Positions 7,704-14,935 of a stretch of DNA of 64,000 nt are shown here, in pieces. The notes below the pieces were generated by a model. That model did not search any database. It worked only from the letters and a program-made list of their open reading frames with translations, and was not told the origin of the DNA. The stretch lies in contig BMSM01000002.1 in the NCBI GenBank assembly GCA_014649155.1, forward strand, positions 310,001-374,000, written 5' to 3'. The stretch comes from Streptomyces griseoviridis. GTDB taxonomy: Bacteria; Actinomycetota; Actinomycetes; Streptomycetales; Streptomycetaceae. The stretch's first letter is position 1, and the number at the start of each line of letters is the position of its first letter. The translations under genes were made by a program, and so were the position numbers.

Positions 7704-8660
7704 TCAGCGGCGCGGACGGGCGGGGCCACGGCCGTCGTCCTCGTCGTCGCCGTTCCCCTCGTCGTCCTCGTCGTACTCATCGTCCTCGTCGTAGGTGTGA
7801 CCGCCGCCGTCCTCTTCGGCCTCGTCCTCGTAACCGTCGTCCTCGTCGTCCTCGTCGTCGTCCTGCTCGTCCTCGTCATACGCCTCGTCGTAGTCCCCGT
7901 CGTCGTAGCCGTCCTCGTTCTCGGCGTTCTCGGCGTCCTCTGAGGTCTCGGCGTTCTCCGCCTCCAACGCCTCCTCGTGCGACCGGACGACCTCACCCTC
8001 GCGGATCTCGCCGCGCCAGCCCTCCACCTCCTCGTCGCCCCGGAGGGTGACGTGCCGGGCGAAGTGCTTGAGGTCCAGCCGGAGCCGGCGCCCCTGAGCA
8101 CGCCAGAGGTTGCCGGTCTTCTCGAAGAAGCCGGCCGGGTAGTACTCGACGACCACGACGATCCGGGTCAGGGAGGGGGCGATCTCGTGGAAGGTGACGA
8201 CACCGGTCGTACTGCCCTTGGCGCCCTCTGAGGTCCACACGATGCGCTCGTCGGGGATCTGCTCCTGGACGGTCGCCTTCCAACTGCGCGCGGACGGGCC
8301 CACCTTGACGTTCCAGTCGGAGGTGGTGTCGTCGCTCTTGTTGACCCCCCGGACGCCCTTGGTGAAGTCGCTGAACTCCTCGAAGCGCGTCCACCGGTCG
8401 TAGGCCGTGCGCAGCGGCACGCCCACGTCGACGGTCTCCATGATGTGGGTCGCCTTGACGCTGCCGCGCGGTCGGCCGTCCTGGGAGCCGCCGCCCCCGC
8501 TTCCGCCCCCGCCGCCGCTCTTGCCCTCGGCGAGGTCGGTCAGCCGGCCGGTGAGTCCCTTGACCCGTTCGCCGGCCTTGCCGGTCAGGTCGGTGCCCTT
8601 GGCGGAGAGGTAGCCGCCGAGCGCGTCCTTGAGGCTGTCGAGTGCCCGGTTCCCGGTCAT
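7704..8660 (-). CDS. gvpZ: SRPBCC-domain gas vesicle cluster protein GvpZ
   Basis: 318 residues. An N-terminal helical part (SLKDALGGYLSAKGTDL...), a glycine-rich linker around residues 46-56, then an SRPBCC/polyketide-cyclase-like domain (HIMETVDVGVPLRTAYDRW, WTSEGAKGSTTGVVTFHEI) to about residue 225. The last about 90 residues are almost only Asp/Glu with Tyr and Gly (for example YDEAYDEDEQDDDEDDEDDG). The gene lies where gvpZ lies in the S. coelicolor cluster (family knowledge). The hydrophobic-ligand fold suggests a binding role; no function is established from sequence. ATG at 8660 overlaps the gvpY stop. Confidence 0.85.
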   Translation of the reverse strand: MTGNRALDSLKDALGGYLSAKGTDLTGKAGERVKGLTGRLTDLAEGKSGGGGGSGGGGSQDGRPRGSVKATHIMETVDVGVPLRTAYDRWTRFEEFSDFTKGVRGVNKSDDTTSDWNVKVGPSARSWKATVQEQIPDERIVWTSEGAKGSTTGVVTFHEIAPSLTRIVVVVEYYPAGFFEKTGNLWRAQGRRLRLDLKHFARHVTLRGDEEVEGWRGEIREGEVVRSHEEALEAENAETSEDAENAENEDGYDDGDYDEAYDEDEQDDDEDDEDDGYEDEAEEDGGGHTYDEDDEYDEDDEGNGDDEDDGRGPARPRR

Positions 8661-9199
8661 CCGCGGCCACCCCCCGGGACCCGCCGACGCGCCGGTGCCG
8701 CCGTCTTCCTGGCGGTGGTCCGCACCGGTGGCGGCCGGTGGCCGGGGGCCTTCTTCGCCGCCCTCCGGGGCGGAGGGCCGTCCTCGAACTCGTCCTCGTC
8801 GTCGAACTCGTCCACGTTCTGGTCCACGTTCTCGTCCGGGTTCTCGTCCGTGTCCGCGTCCTCGGGCCGCGCCCCGTCCCGGCGGTCCGTCGCCCCGAGC
8901 GCGTCCGTGCGGTCGCGGAGGGCGTCGGCGAAGCGGGACAGACTCCGGTCGGTGGCGGCGGTGACGGCCGCGCGCCCGGCGGTGAACAGCTCACCGCGCA
9001 CCTGGTCCGTCAGCTCGCGGAACTGCGGCGCCTCCTGGAGCCGGCCCAGTGACCGGGACAGCACCTGAGCCGGTGACACCCCGAGCCGCCGGCCCGTGAG
9101 ATAGGAGCCGACCACGAGGGCCAGCTTCGCCTTCTTCGTCCGTCCCAGCAGATAGCCGCCGGCCATGGCCGCCGCCAGTGCCGCCTTGTTGTCACTCAT
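8657..9199 (-). CDS. gvpY: Gas vesicle cluster protein GvpY
   Basis: 180 residues. It starts MSDNKAALAAAMAGGYLLGR and has a hydrophobic N-terminal stretch (KLALVVGSYLTGRRLG), a helical middle (LRDRTDALGATDR), an acidic run (TDENPDENVDQNVDEFDDED) at about residues 114-135, and a basic proline/lysine tail that begins RRAAKKAPGHRPPPVRTTARK. The position between gvpG and gvpZ identifies it; no domain of known function is seen. The start ATG at 9199 overlaps the gvpG stop by four bases. Confidence 0.85.
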   Translation of the reverse strand: MSDNKAALAAAMAGGYLLGRTKKAKLALVVGSYLTGRRLGVSPAQVLSRSLGRLQEAPQFRELTDQVRGELFTAGRAAVTAATDRSLSRFADALRDRTDALGATDRRDGARPEDADTDENPDENVDQNVDEFDDEDEFEDGPPPRRAAKKAPGHRPPPVRTTARKTAAPARRRVPGGGRG

Positions 9200-9477
9200 A
9201 CGTGCCTTCCCTGCGATGGTCCGTGGGTGGTCGTGCGCGGCCGGGTCCGGCGTTCGAGGAGCGTGAGCAGCCGCTCCTCCTCCCGCTCGAAGGCCGCCTC
9301 GTCGATGGCGCCCCTGTCCAGGGCGCGGTTCAGCGCGGCCAGCCGCGCCCGTACGGCCCGTGGGTCGCGCGTCTGCCGCCGGGCCTCCTCCAGCAGGTGG
9401 TCGGCGACCCAGAGCGTGCCGCGCACCGGCGCCAGGGGCAGCAGCAACAGACCGCTCACCAGTCCCATGGCCGTCAC
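9196..9477 (-). CDS. gvpG: Gas vesicle protein GvpG
   Basis: 93 residues with the GvpG pattern: LLLLPLAPVRGTLWVADHLLEEA, then a helix-rich LAALNRALDRGAIDEAAFEREEERLLTLLE. GTG at 9477 gives a GTGA overlap with gvpF; ATG at 9468 would be three codons shorter. GvpG is a small accessory protein that accompanies GvpF/L during vesicle assembly (family knowledge). Confidence 0.9.
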   Translation of the reverse strand: MTAMGLVSGLLLLPLAPVRGTLWVADHLLEEARRQTRDPRAVRARLAALNRALDRGAIDEAAFEREEERLLTLLERRTRPRTTTHGPSQGRHV

Positions 9478-10244
9478 CGCCCGGCCGGCCGCGACGCGGG
9501 ACGCGCCTCGACGAAGCTGTAACAGGGCAGCGGGCCGGTGACACCGAGCGCCAGCCGGTCCCGGTGGGCCCGCGCCCGGGCGGCCACCTCCCGCCGGAAC
9601 CCCGGCTCGTCGTCGGCCCGCACCAGGAACGACGTACTGAGCACCCGTCCGTCGTCCAGCGGGCCGTCGGCGGTCCGTACCGCCAGCGGCGTCAACCGGG
9701 CGAGGACCTCGCGCGCCGCGCGCCGTGCCTCCCGGCGGACGGCCTTGGCCAGCGCCTCGCCGAGCCGTACGTCGGCGTCGTAGCCGGGCCGGCGCCGGGC
9801 CCGCAGGGCGAGCGTCCGGAGCTGTTCGTCCCGGCGCACCAGCTCGGCGAGGCAGTCGGCGACGACCGTGCCCTTGACGTTCAGCTCCACGCAGCCCGCG
9901 ATGTCGTCCAGCTGCCGCTTCAAGTGGGCCGCGTCGGAGCGTAGCTGGGCGCGGAGGGCGTCCGGCCGCGGAGTCAGGACCGCGAACCGCATGGGCAGGA
10001 CCGGGCCCTGCGCGACCAGTTCCTCCAGGACCGCCTGGTGGGCCAGCAGGTCGCGGCGGCGTGCCCGGGGCCGCTCCGGCGCCGGGGAGACGGCCGCGCA
10101 CAGCCCGGACTCGGTGAGCAGCCCCACCGGGGAGCCGGCCACGCCCGTGGCGCGCGGGGCGCGGACCCCGGCGGCGGCGATGCCGTAGACGTACAGGGTG
10201 CCCAGGCCGGTGACGGCGGGGGGTGCGAGCGTCGGCACGGTCAC
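9474..10244 (-). CDS. gvpF: Gas vesicle protein GvpF
   Basis: 256 residues, GvpL/GvpF family. The N-terminus LYVYGIAAAGV, RDLLAHQAVLEELVAQGPVLPMRFAVL and the C-terminus VTGPLPCYSFVEARP match the family signatures (…VLPxRFG…, …TGPxPPYSF…). GTG at 10244 overlaps the gvpA stop. In other organisms GvpF binds GvpA and is the only accessory protein found in the shell region (family knowledge). Confidence 0.92.
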   Translation of the reverse strand: MTVPTLAPPAVTGLGTLYVYGIAAAGVRAPRATGVAGSPVGLLTESGLCAAVSPAPERPRARRRDLLAHQAVLEELVAQGPVLPMRFAVLTPRPDALRAQLRSDAAHLKRQLDDIAGCVELNVKGTVVADCLAELVRRDEQLRTLALRARRRPGYDADVRLGEALAKAVRREARRAAREVLARLTPLAVRTADGPLDDGRVLSTSFLVRADDEPGFRREVAARARAHRDRLALGVTGPLPCYSFVEARPASRPAGR

Positions 10245-10780
10245 TCCTCGGCCGCCGGGCGGCGGCGGGCTCGGGGGCGGGCCTCGCCGCCGGGGCGGGC
10301 CGCCGGGGACCGGCGCTGATGGCGCGCGGCGCGCCGCTCCCGCTCCCGGCCGGCCGGGGTCCGTACCCCGTCGCGGACGTCCTCGGCGGGGAGGTCCTCG
10401 GCGGGGAGGTCCTCCTCGGGCAGGTCCTGCTCGGGCGGGGCGAGGACGTCGCGGACCTTGTCGGTGAGCGACCGCGCCGTCCGTCTCGCGCCGGTCCGGC
10501 CGACGGCCTTGGCCACCGGCCCGCCGAACAGCTCCGGCACCGTCTTGGAACGCACGTCGCGCTCCAGGTCCAGGCGGTTGCAGGCCTCGGCGAACCGCAG
10601 GTAGGTGTCGACGCTCGCGACGACGATCCGGGCGTCCACCTTGAGGATCTCGATGCCGACGAGCGAGACCCGCACGAAGACGTCGATCACCATGCCGCGG
10701 TCGAGGATGAGTTCCAGTACGTCGTAGAGGGTGCCGGCGCGCGGCGCGCAGACGACCTCGTCTTCGTAGGTGGTGATCAT
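10241..10780 (-). CDS. gvpA: Gas vesicle structural protein GvpA-like, with long C-terminal extension
   Basis: 179 residues. The shell core TLYDVLELILDRGMVIDVFVRVSLVGIEILKVDARIVVASVDTYLRFAEACNRLDL covers residues 17-72 and fits GvpA closely. The classical protein is about 70-75 residues, whereas here more than 100 residues follow: a linker (KTVPELFGGPVAKAVGR), a tandem LPEED/LPAED/LPAED repeat, and an Arg/Ala-rich basic end. ATG at 10780. The only gap in front is the 213-base repetitive spacer after gvpO. Streptomyces GvpA proteins are often longer than the cyanobacterial ones; the repeat tail may be strain-specific. Confidence 0.92.
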   Translation of the reverse strand: MITTYEDEVVCAPRAGTLYDVLELILDRGMVIDVFVRVSLVGIEILKVDARIVVASVDTYLRFAEACNRLDLERDVRSKTVPELFGGPVAKAVGRTGARRTARSLTDKVRDVLAPPEQDLPEEDLPAEDLPAEDVRDGVRTPAGRERERRAARHQRRSPAARPGGEARPRARRRPAAEE

Positions 10781-10993
10781 GCGACGGTCCTTTTCGGGAG
10801 CGGGCCTCGGGAGCGGCCCGTCAGCGGTCCGGCCACCGGCCCGGCGCCGGACGGGGCGCCCGGCCGGTCATCGGCCGGGTCTCCGGTGCGGTCGCGTACG
10901 CAGGCTGTGTCTCCGGTGGGCCCGGAGGCCGGTCCTCCGGTGCGGTCGGGGGCCGGGTCACCGGTCGGGGCTGCGGTCCGGTCATCGGTCGGG
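10781..10993. repeat. Repetitive spacer between gvpO and gvpA
   Basis: 213 bases with degenerate tandem units of the form GGTCATCGGTCG / CCGGTCACCGGT / CTCCGGTGCGGTCG on the plus strand. Read on the minus strand in the frame one base ahead of gvpO, it is fully open and encodes a T-D-D/T-G-D-P repeat; that frame ends in a TGA overlapping the gvpA ATG by four bases, like the other junctions of this operon. Either a spacer or a frameshifted tail of gvpO (see findings). Confidence 0.7.
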
Positions 10994-11311
10994 TCATCGG
11001 TCCTGGGCGCCGCGCCGGTAGCGGGCGATCCGCCGGTAGGACAGCAGGTCGCCCGCCGGGTCCAGTTCGACCTCGTAGGTGGCGAGGAGGCTGGTGGTGT
11101 CGGGGATGCGTGCCAGTTCCAGGACGTCCACATGGACGGTCCAGCCGTCGTCCTCGCTCCGGCCCACCGCGGAGACGCCCTCCAGACGGTGGTGGACGAG
11201 CGCCGCCAGGCTGTCCGCGGCGCGCCGGGCGGCGTCCTGGGCGCCGCGCACGGGGCGCCGTCGCTCGGTGGTGGACGTCGTACCGCGTCCGCGGTCGCCG
11301 TTGTCTGTCAT
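10994..11311 (-). CDS. gvpO: Gas vesicle protein GvpO
   Basis: 105 residues, first gene of the operon. The core VRGAQDAARRAADSLAALVHHRLEGVSAVGR and WTVHVDVLELARIPDTTSLLATYEVELDPAGDLLSYRRIARYRRG is the GvpO pattern. ATG at 11311 is used; GTG at 11320 would add three residues. GvpO is a small accessory protein whose exact job is unclear; some homologues influence gvpA expression (family knowledge). The stop at 10994 lies at the beginning of the repeat spacer. Confidence 0.9.
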   Translation of the reverse strand: MTDNGDRGRGTTSTTERRRPVRGAQDAARRAADSLAALVHHRLEGVSAVGRSEDDGWTVHVDVLELARIPDTTSLLATYEVELDPAGDLLSYRRIARYRRGAQDR

Positions 11312-11353
11312 GCGCACCACTCTGGCCGCGCCGCGCGGCGGGCGCGTGTGCTG

Positions 11354-11359
11354 TTACCC
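11354..11359 (-). promoter_or_regulatory. Possible GGGTAA-type -10 element of the gvp operon
   Basis: The 73-base gap upstream of gvpO contains GGGGTAAC on the minus strand, about 45 bases before the ATG. GGGTAH is the -10 core used by the SigB/SigF family in Streptomyces, and osmotic-stress control of gvp genes has been reported in that genus as far as I recall. No convincing -35 GTTT is visible, so this is a weak call. Confidence 0.25.
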
Positions 11360-11384
11360 CGTTCGGGCGTCGCCCCCCGGAGGC

Positions 11385-12119
11385 TCAGGCCGGCCGCGCG
11401 GCGTCCCGGCGCCGGCAGTGCAGGAAGAGGTGCGGCTCGGGCACGGCCCGCGGATGCGCGGGCGTGAACAGGTCCTCCGTCCGCTCCAGGACCTCCAGAC
11501 CGGCCCCCTCGGCCACCGCCGCCAGCGCGTCGGCGGGGAAGCTCGTCACCCGGACCGGCTGCCCCAGGAAGACGCCCTCGGCGGCCTCCACGTCCAGCGG
11601 CACCGTGGCCAGCACCAGGTGCCCGCCGGGGCGCAGCGCCCGTGTCAGCCGCCGCAGCACGGCGGTCTGCCCGGCCCGGTCCAGCTGGAGCAGCGCGAAG
11701 TACACGCAGACGGCGTCGAAGGACCCTTCGTCGAGCGGGAACTCCCGGATGTCGGCGCAGCGGAAGGAGGCGGCGGGCACCTGCCGCGCCGCCAGCTCCA
11801 CCATCACGGGCGAGACGTCCACGCCCAGCACCTGGTGCCCCGCCCGGACCAGGGTCTCCGCCGTAGGCCGGCCCGTGCCGCTGCCCACGTCCAGCACCCG
11901 GCTGCCGGGCGCCAGCCGGCCGAGCAGCCACGCCAGGGACCTGCCGTGCGCGGCGGACCCGGCGAACGCCCGCTCGTAGGCGGCACCGAGCGCGTCGAAC
12001 ACCACGGCGGCCGGCGCCCGCCGCTGCTCTCCCTCGGGCACGTCCGGTGTCCCTCCGTCGGCGGTGACGACGCGGGCATCGTCACACCCCGGCCGGAACG
12101 CCACAAGGGCGCCGGGCAC
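11385..12119 (-). CDS. Class I SAM-dependent methyltransferase
   Basis: 244 residues. Motif I VLDVGSGTGRPTAETLVR near residues 75-92, motif II VLGVDVSPVMVELA, motif III FRCADIREFP, then FDAVCVYFALLQLD and ALRPGGHLVLATVPLD form the usual Rossmann methyltransferase series. The fold resembles small-molecule (UbiE-like) methyltransferases; the acceptor is unknown. GTG at 12119 has GAGG eight bases upstream. It is transcribed towards the gvp operon but is separated from it by the gvpO promoter gap. Confidence 0.88.
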   Translation of the reverse strand: MPGALVAFRPGCDDARVVTADGGTPDVPEGEQRRAPAAVVFDALGAAYERAFAGSAAHGRSLAWLLGRLAPGSRVLDVGSGTGRPTAETLVRAGHQVLGVDVSPVMVELAARQVPAASFRCADIREFPLDEGSFDAVCVYFALLQLDRAGQTAVLRRLTRALRPGGHLVLATVPLDVEAAEGVFLGQPVRVTSFPADALAAVAEGAGLEVLERTEDLFTPAHPRAVPEPHLFLHCRRRDAARPA

Positions 12120-12223
12120 GCCGACCTCGCCGGCCCGTCACACCGGCCCGGCGCACGGACCCCGCCGACGGGGTACGCCGCCGCTCTCGCCGGCCGGCGC
12201 GTCCGGGCCCGCCTCCGGCGGGC

Positions 12224-12838
12224 CTATGAACCGGCCGGTCTCCCCGGCCGCGCGCCGTCCAGAGCGAGGTCGACCAGACCCGTCACCAGCGCCTCGTCCA
12301 GCGGAGCCCGGCTGAGCAGCGCCCGGACGAACAGCGGCCCGCTCACCGCCTCGACCAGCAGCCCGGGATCGGTGCCGGGAGCCAGCTCGCCGCGCTCCAC
12401 ACCGCGCCGGACCATCACCACGGCGCGGTCCAGCCGGTCCCGCCAGTAGGGGCCGCGCCGGTCGTCCAGAGTGTCGTCCCGCTCGACGCTGAGCCGCAGC
12501 AGGGCGTGCCCCTGCGGGGTGCCGAGCAGCCGCGCCAGCCGGTCGAAGAAGGCCAGCAGGTCCTCCCGTACCCGCCCGGTGTCGGGGATCGGCAGCGCCG
12601 AGTCCAGCTCGCTGGTGAGCGCGTCGAGGATCAGGTTCTCCCGGGTCCGCCAGCGGCGGTAGACCGACGTCTCGTGCACCCCCGCCGCCCGGGCGACCGC
12701 CGCGACGGTCGCCCCCGCCAGGCCCTCGCGCGACAGCAGCTCCACCGCGGCGGAGAGCACCGCCCGCCGCATCGGCTCACCACGGCGGCGCAGCGGCGGG
12801 ACGACGGACGCGGGGGAGTCCTCAGGGGCGGTCACCAC
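12224..12838 (-). CDS. TetR-family transcriptional regulator
   Basis: 204 residues. The N-terminal helix-turn-helix MRRAVLSAAVELLSREGLAG, ATVAAVARAAGVHETSVYRRW at residues 23-65 is typical TetR; the C-terminal part (PYWRDRLDRAVVMVRRGVERGELAPGTDP) resembles the TetR_C_11 group. It is divergent from an alcohol dehydrogenase gene with a perfect inverted repeat between them, so that gene is the likely target and the repressor probably controls itself. GTG start at 12838. Confidence 0.9.
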   Translation of the reverse strand: MVTAPEDSPASVVPPLRRRGEPMRRAVLSAAVELLSREGLAGATVAAVARAAGVHETSVYRRWRTRENLILDALTSELDSALPIPDTGRVREDLLAFFDRLARLLGTPQGHALLRLSVERDDTLDDRRGPYWRDRLDRAVVMVRRGVERGELAPGTDPGLLVEAVSGPLFVRALLSRAPLDEALVTGLVDLALDGARPGRPAGS

Positions 12839-12858
12839 CCCAGCTTAAAGCAACCCGA

Positions 12859-12886
12859 CTTGCGTTGGGTGTACGGTCAACGCAAG
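12859..12886. promoter_or_regulatory. Inverted-repeat operator between tetR and ADH genes
   Basis: CTTGCGTTG, a 10-base spacer, then CAACGCAAG: a perfect 9-bp inverted repeat of 28 bases centred between the two divergent starts. The right arm is preceded by TTGACCGTAC on the minus strand, so the site overlaps a possible promoter of the regulator gene. The expected binder is the TetR protein encoded at 12224. Confidence 0.75.
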
Positions 12887-12935
12887 ACGACCTGCGATAC
12901 GAGTGAGGTCGCCACCGCATCGAGGAGGTCCCGTC

Positions 12936-13949
12936 ATGGAGCGGATGCTCGCCGCCCGTCTGCACGTGCCCAGCCGCACCCTGCGCGTGGAGGAGGTGCC
13001 CCGGCCGCAGCCCGGCCCCGGCGAGGTGCTGGTCAGGGTCGAGGCGGCCGGGGTCTGCCTCTCCGACGTCCACCTCATCGACGGCACCCTCACCCCGCTG
13101 TTCCTCCGGGGTGACACCGTCACCCTCGGCCACGAGGTCTCCGGCACCGTCGCCGGGACGGGCGAGGGCGTCACCGCCTGGACGCCGGGGCAGCGTGTGG
13201 TCCTGTACGCCGGCGAGGTGCGCGACGGCGTCACCTACACCCGGGGCGTCGACTACGACGGCGGCTGGGCCGAGTACGCCCTGTCCTCGGCGGACGCCCT
13301 GACCCTGCTCCCCGACGCCATCCCCTTCGAGCAGGGCGCGATCATCCCCGACGCGGTGTCCACGCCCTGGGGCGCCATCACCGGGACCGGCGAGGTCCGC
13401 CCCGCCGAGGCGGTCGGCGTCTGGGGCGTCGGCGGACTCGGTGTGCACGCCGTGCAGTTGCTGCGCGCCGTCGGGGCCTGCCCGGTGATCGCCGTCGACC
13501 CCGACCCGGTGGCCCGCGAGCGTGCTCTCGCCGCCGGCGCCGACCTCGTCCTGGACTCCGCCGACCCCGGTCTGCGCGAGGCCGTCGGCAAGGCGACCGG
13601 CGGTGCCGGGATCGCCGCGGCCTTCGACTTCGCGGGCGTGCCCGCGGTGCGCGAGCAGGCCCTGACGGTGCTCGCCCCCAAGGGCCGCTTGGTCCTGGCC
13701 GGCCTGACGGACAAGCCGCTCACCGTCACCGACGGCACCCGCTTCAGCTACCTCCAGCAGCGCATTCTCGGCCACTACGGCTCCGACATGCCGGTGGCGC
13801 TGCCCCAGCTGCTGCGGCTGATCGAGGGCGGCCGGCTGGACTTCTCCGGTTCCATCAGCGGCGTACTGCCGCTGGCCGAGGCCGCCGCGGCGGTCGCCCG
13901 GCTGGAGGACAAGGTGGGCCACCCGATCCGGCTCGTGCTCCGCCCCTGA
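12936..13949 (+). CDS. Zinc-type alcohol dehydrogenase (MDR superfamily)
   Basis: 337 residues. Catalytic-zinc ligands are in GVCLSDVHLIDG and GHEVSGTV; the NAD(P)-binding Rossmann loop is VGVWGVGGLGVHAVQLL, followed by VIAVDPDPVARERA. The cysteine lobe that binds structural zinc in classical ADHs is absent: the region after GQRVVLYAGE has no Cys cluster. ATG at 12936 has GAGGAGGT eight bases before it. The physiological alcohol or aldehyde is unknown. Divergence from the TetR gene suggests induction by its substrate or a toxic compound. Confidence 0.9.
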   Translation: MERMLAARLHVPSRTLRVEEVPRPQPGPGEVLVRVEAAGVCLSDVHLIDGTLTPLFLRGDTVTLGHEVSGTVAGTGEGVTAWTPGQRVVLYAGEVRDGVTYTRGVDYDGGWAEYALSSADALTLLPDAIPFEQGAIIPDAVSTPWGAITGTGEVRPAEAVGVWGVGGLGVHAVQLLRAVGACPVIAVDPDPVARERALAAGADLVLDSADPGLREAVGKATGGAGIAAAFDFAGVPAVREQALTVLAPKGRLVLAGLTDKPLTVTDGTRFSYLQQRILGHYGSDMPVALPQLLRLIEGGRLDFSGSISGVLPLAEAAAAVARLEDKVGHPIRLVLRP

Positions 13950-14073
13950 ACCGCCGGACCCGGCAGCCCCGCGCCGCGCCCTGTCGAACACCCGCGTCGA
14001 ACGCGCCACCGCCCCGGCGGATCTGGCGAGAACGAAGGTTGCGGCCGTGTTTCGCAGGGCGCAGCCTGTGCAT

Positions 14074-14087
14074 TGGGAGCGCTCCCA
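14074..14087. promoter_or_regulatory. CebR box (cellulose/cellobiose operator)
   Basis: TGGGAGCGCTCCCA, a perfect 14-bp palindrome 53 bases before the LPMO start codon. This is exactly the consensus operator of CebR, the cellobiose-sensing LacI-family repressor that controls cellulase genes in Streptomyces (established knowledge). No CebR gene is in the window. Confidence 0.92.
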
Positions 14088-14140
14088 CATCGCTCCCGCG
14101 TCCCATCCTTCATCGGTCCCCCACCTGGAAGAAGGAGACC

Positions 14141-14836
14141 ATGTTCGGTCCCGCACGAGATTGTCATGACCCCAACACATTAGGGGCCGGGCGCCGCGTC
14201 CTGACGCTCGTCCTCAGCGCGTTCGCCGCCGCCCTGCTCGCCCTGGTCCCGTGGAGCGGCACCGCCGTCGCGCACGGCTCCGTCGTCGACCCCGCCTCCC
14301 GCAACTACGGCTGCTGGCTGCGCTGGGGCAGCGACTTCCAGAACCCCGCCATGGCCCAGCAGGACCCCATGTGCTGGCAGGCGTGGCAGGCCGACCCCAA
14401 CGCCATGTGGAACTGGAACGGCCTGTACCGCAACGGCTCCGCCGGGAACTTCCAGGCGGTCGTCCCCGACGGGCAGCTGTGCAGCGGCGGCCGGACCGAG
14501 GGCGGCCGGTACAACGCGCTGGACGCGGTGGGCGCCTGGAAGACCACGGACATCGCCACCGACGACTTCACCGTCCACCTGTACGACCAGGCCAGCCACG
14601 GCGCGGACTACTTCCGCGTCTACGTCACCAAGCAGGGCTTCGACCCGGCCACCCGGCCGCTGACCTGGAGCAGCCTCCAGCTCGTCGCCCAGACCGGCAG
14701 GTACGCCCCCGCCAACACCTACGACATCCCGGTCAGCACCTCGGGTCTGAGCGGCCGGCACGTCGTGTACACGATCTGGCAGGCGTCCCACATGGACCAG
14801 ACGTACTTCCTGTGCAGTGACGTGAACTTCACCTGA
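14141..14836 (+). CDS. Secreted AA10 lytic polysaccharide monooxygenase
   Basis: 231 residues with a Sec signal (VLTLVLSAFAAALLALVPWS) cleaved before His, giving a mature N-terminus HGSVVDPASRNYGCWLRW. That His and the later His in YDQASHGADYF form the copper histidine brace of AA10 enzymes, which cleave chitin or cellulose oxidatively. The end HMDQTYFLCSDVNF is also typical. No separate carbohydrate-binding module is present. ATG at 14141 follows GAAGGAG. Codon 14 is TTA (14180-14182), the rare leucine codon read by the bldA tRNA. The CebR box upstream argues for cellulose-linked expression. Confidence 0.93.
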   Translation: MFGPARDCHDPNTLGAGRRVLTLVLSAFAAALLALVPWSGTAVAHGSVVDPASRNYGCWLRWGSDFQNPAMAQQDPMCWQAWQADPNAMWNWNGLYRNGSAGNFQAVVPDGQLCSGGRTEGGRYNALDAVGAWKTTDIATDDFTVHLYDQASHGADYFRVYVTKQGFDPATRPLTWSSLQLVAQTGRYAPANTYDIPVSTSGLSGRHVVYTIWQASHMDQTYFLCSDVNFT

Positions 14837-14859
14837 TCCCGGCCCTCGTGCCGCCCGGC

Positions 14860-14912
14860 GGCGGGGCCGCACCCGATCCGGCGCACTTGTGCCGGAAGGC
14901 CGCGGCCCCGCC
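14860..14912 (+). terminator. Terminator hairpin after the LPMO gene
   Basis: Outer arms GGCGGGGCCGC (14860-14870) and GCGGCCCCGCC (14902-14912) pair perfectly over 11 bp. Between them lies a second palindromic stretch around CCGGCGCACTTGTGCCGG. It starts 24 bases after the LPMO stop and ends 23 bases before the next start codon. No U tract, as usual for this G+C content. Confidence 0.65.
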
Positions 14913-14923
14913 GTGCCGTGCGC

Positions 14924-14929
14924 TATACG
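14924..14929 (+). promoter_or_regulatory. -10-like TATACG placed for a leaderless TPR-gene transcript
   Basis: TATACG ends seven bases before the ATG at 14936, and there is no ribosome-binding site in that gap. This spacing puts the likely transcription start at or next to the A of the ATG, a layout common for leaderless Streptomyces mRNAs. No good -35 hexamer is seen at 17-18 bases upstream, where the terminator arm lies. Confidence 0.35.
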
Positions 14930-14935
14930 TCCGGC

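Noticed and set aside
6203..11311. Gas-vesicle cluster as a new system
   Set aside because: Gene content and order gvpO-A-F-G-Y-Z-J-L-S-K match the known Streptomyces cluster; only the tails and the spacer are unusual.
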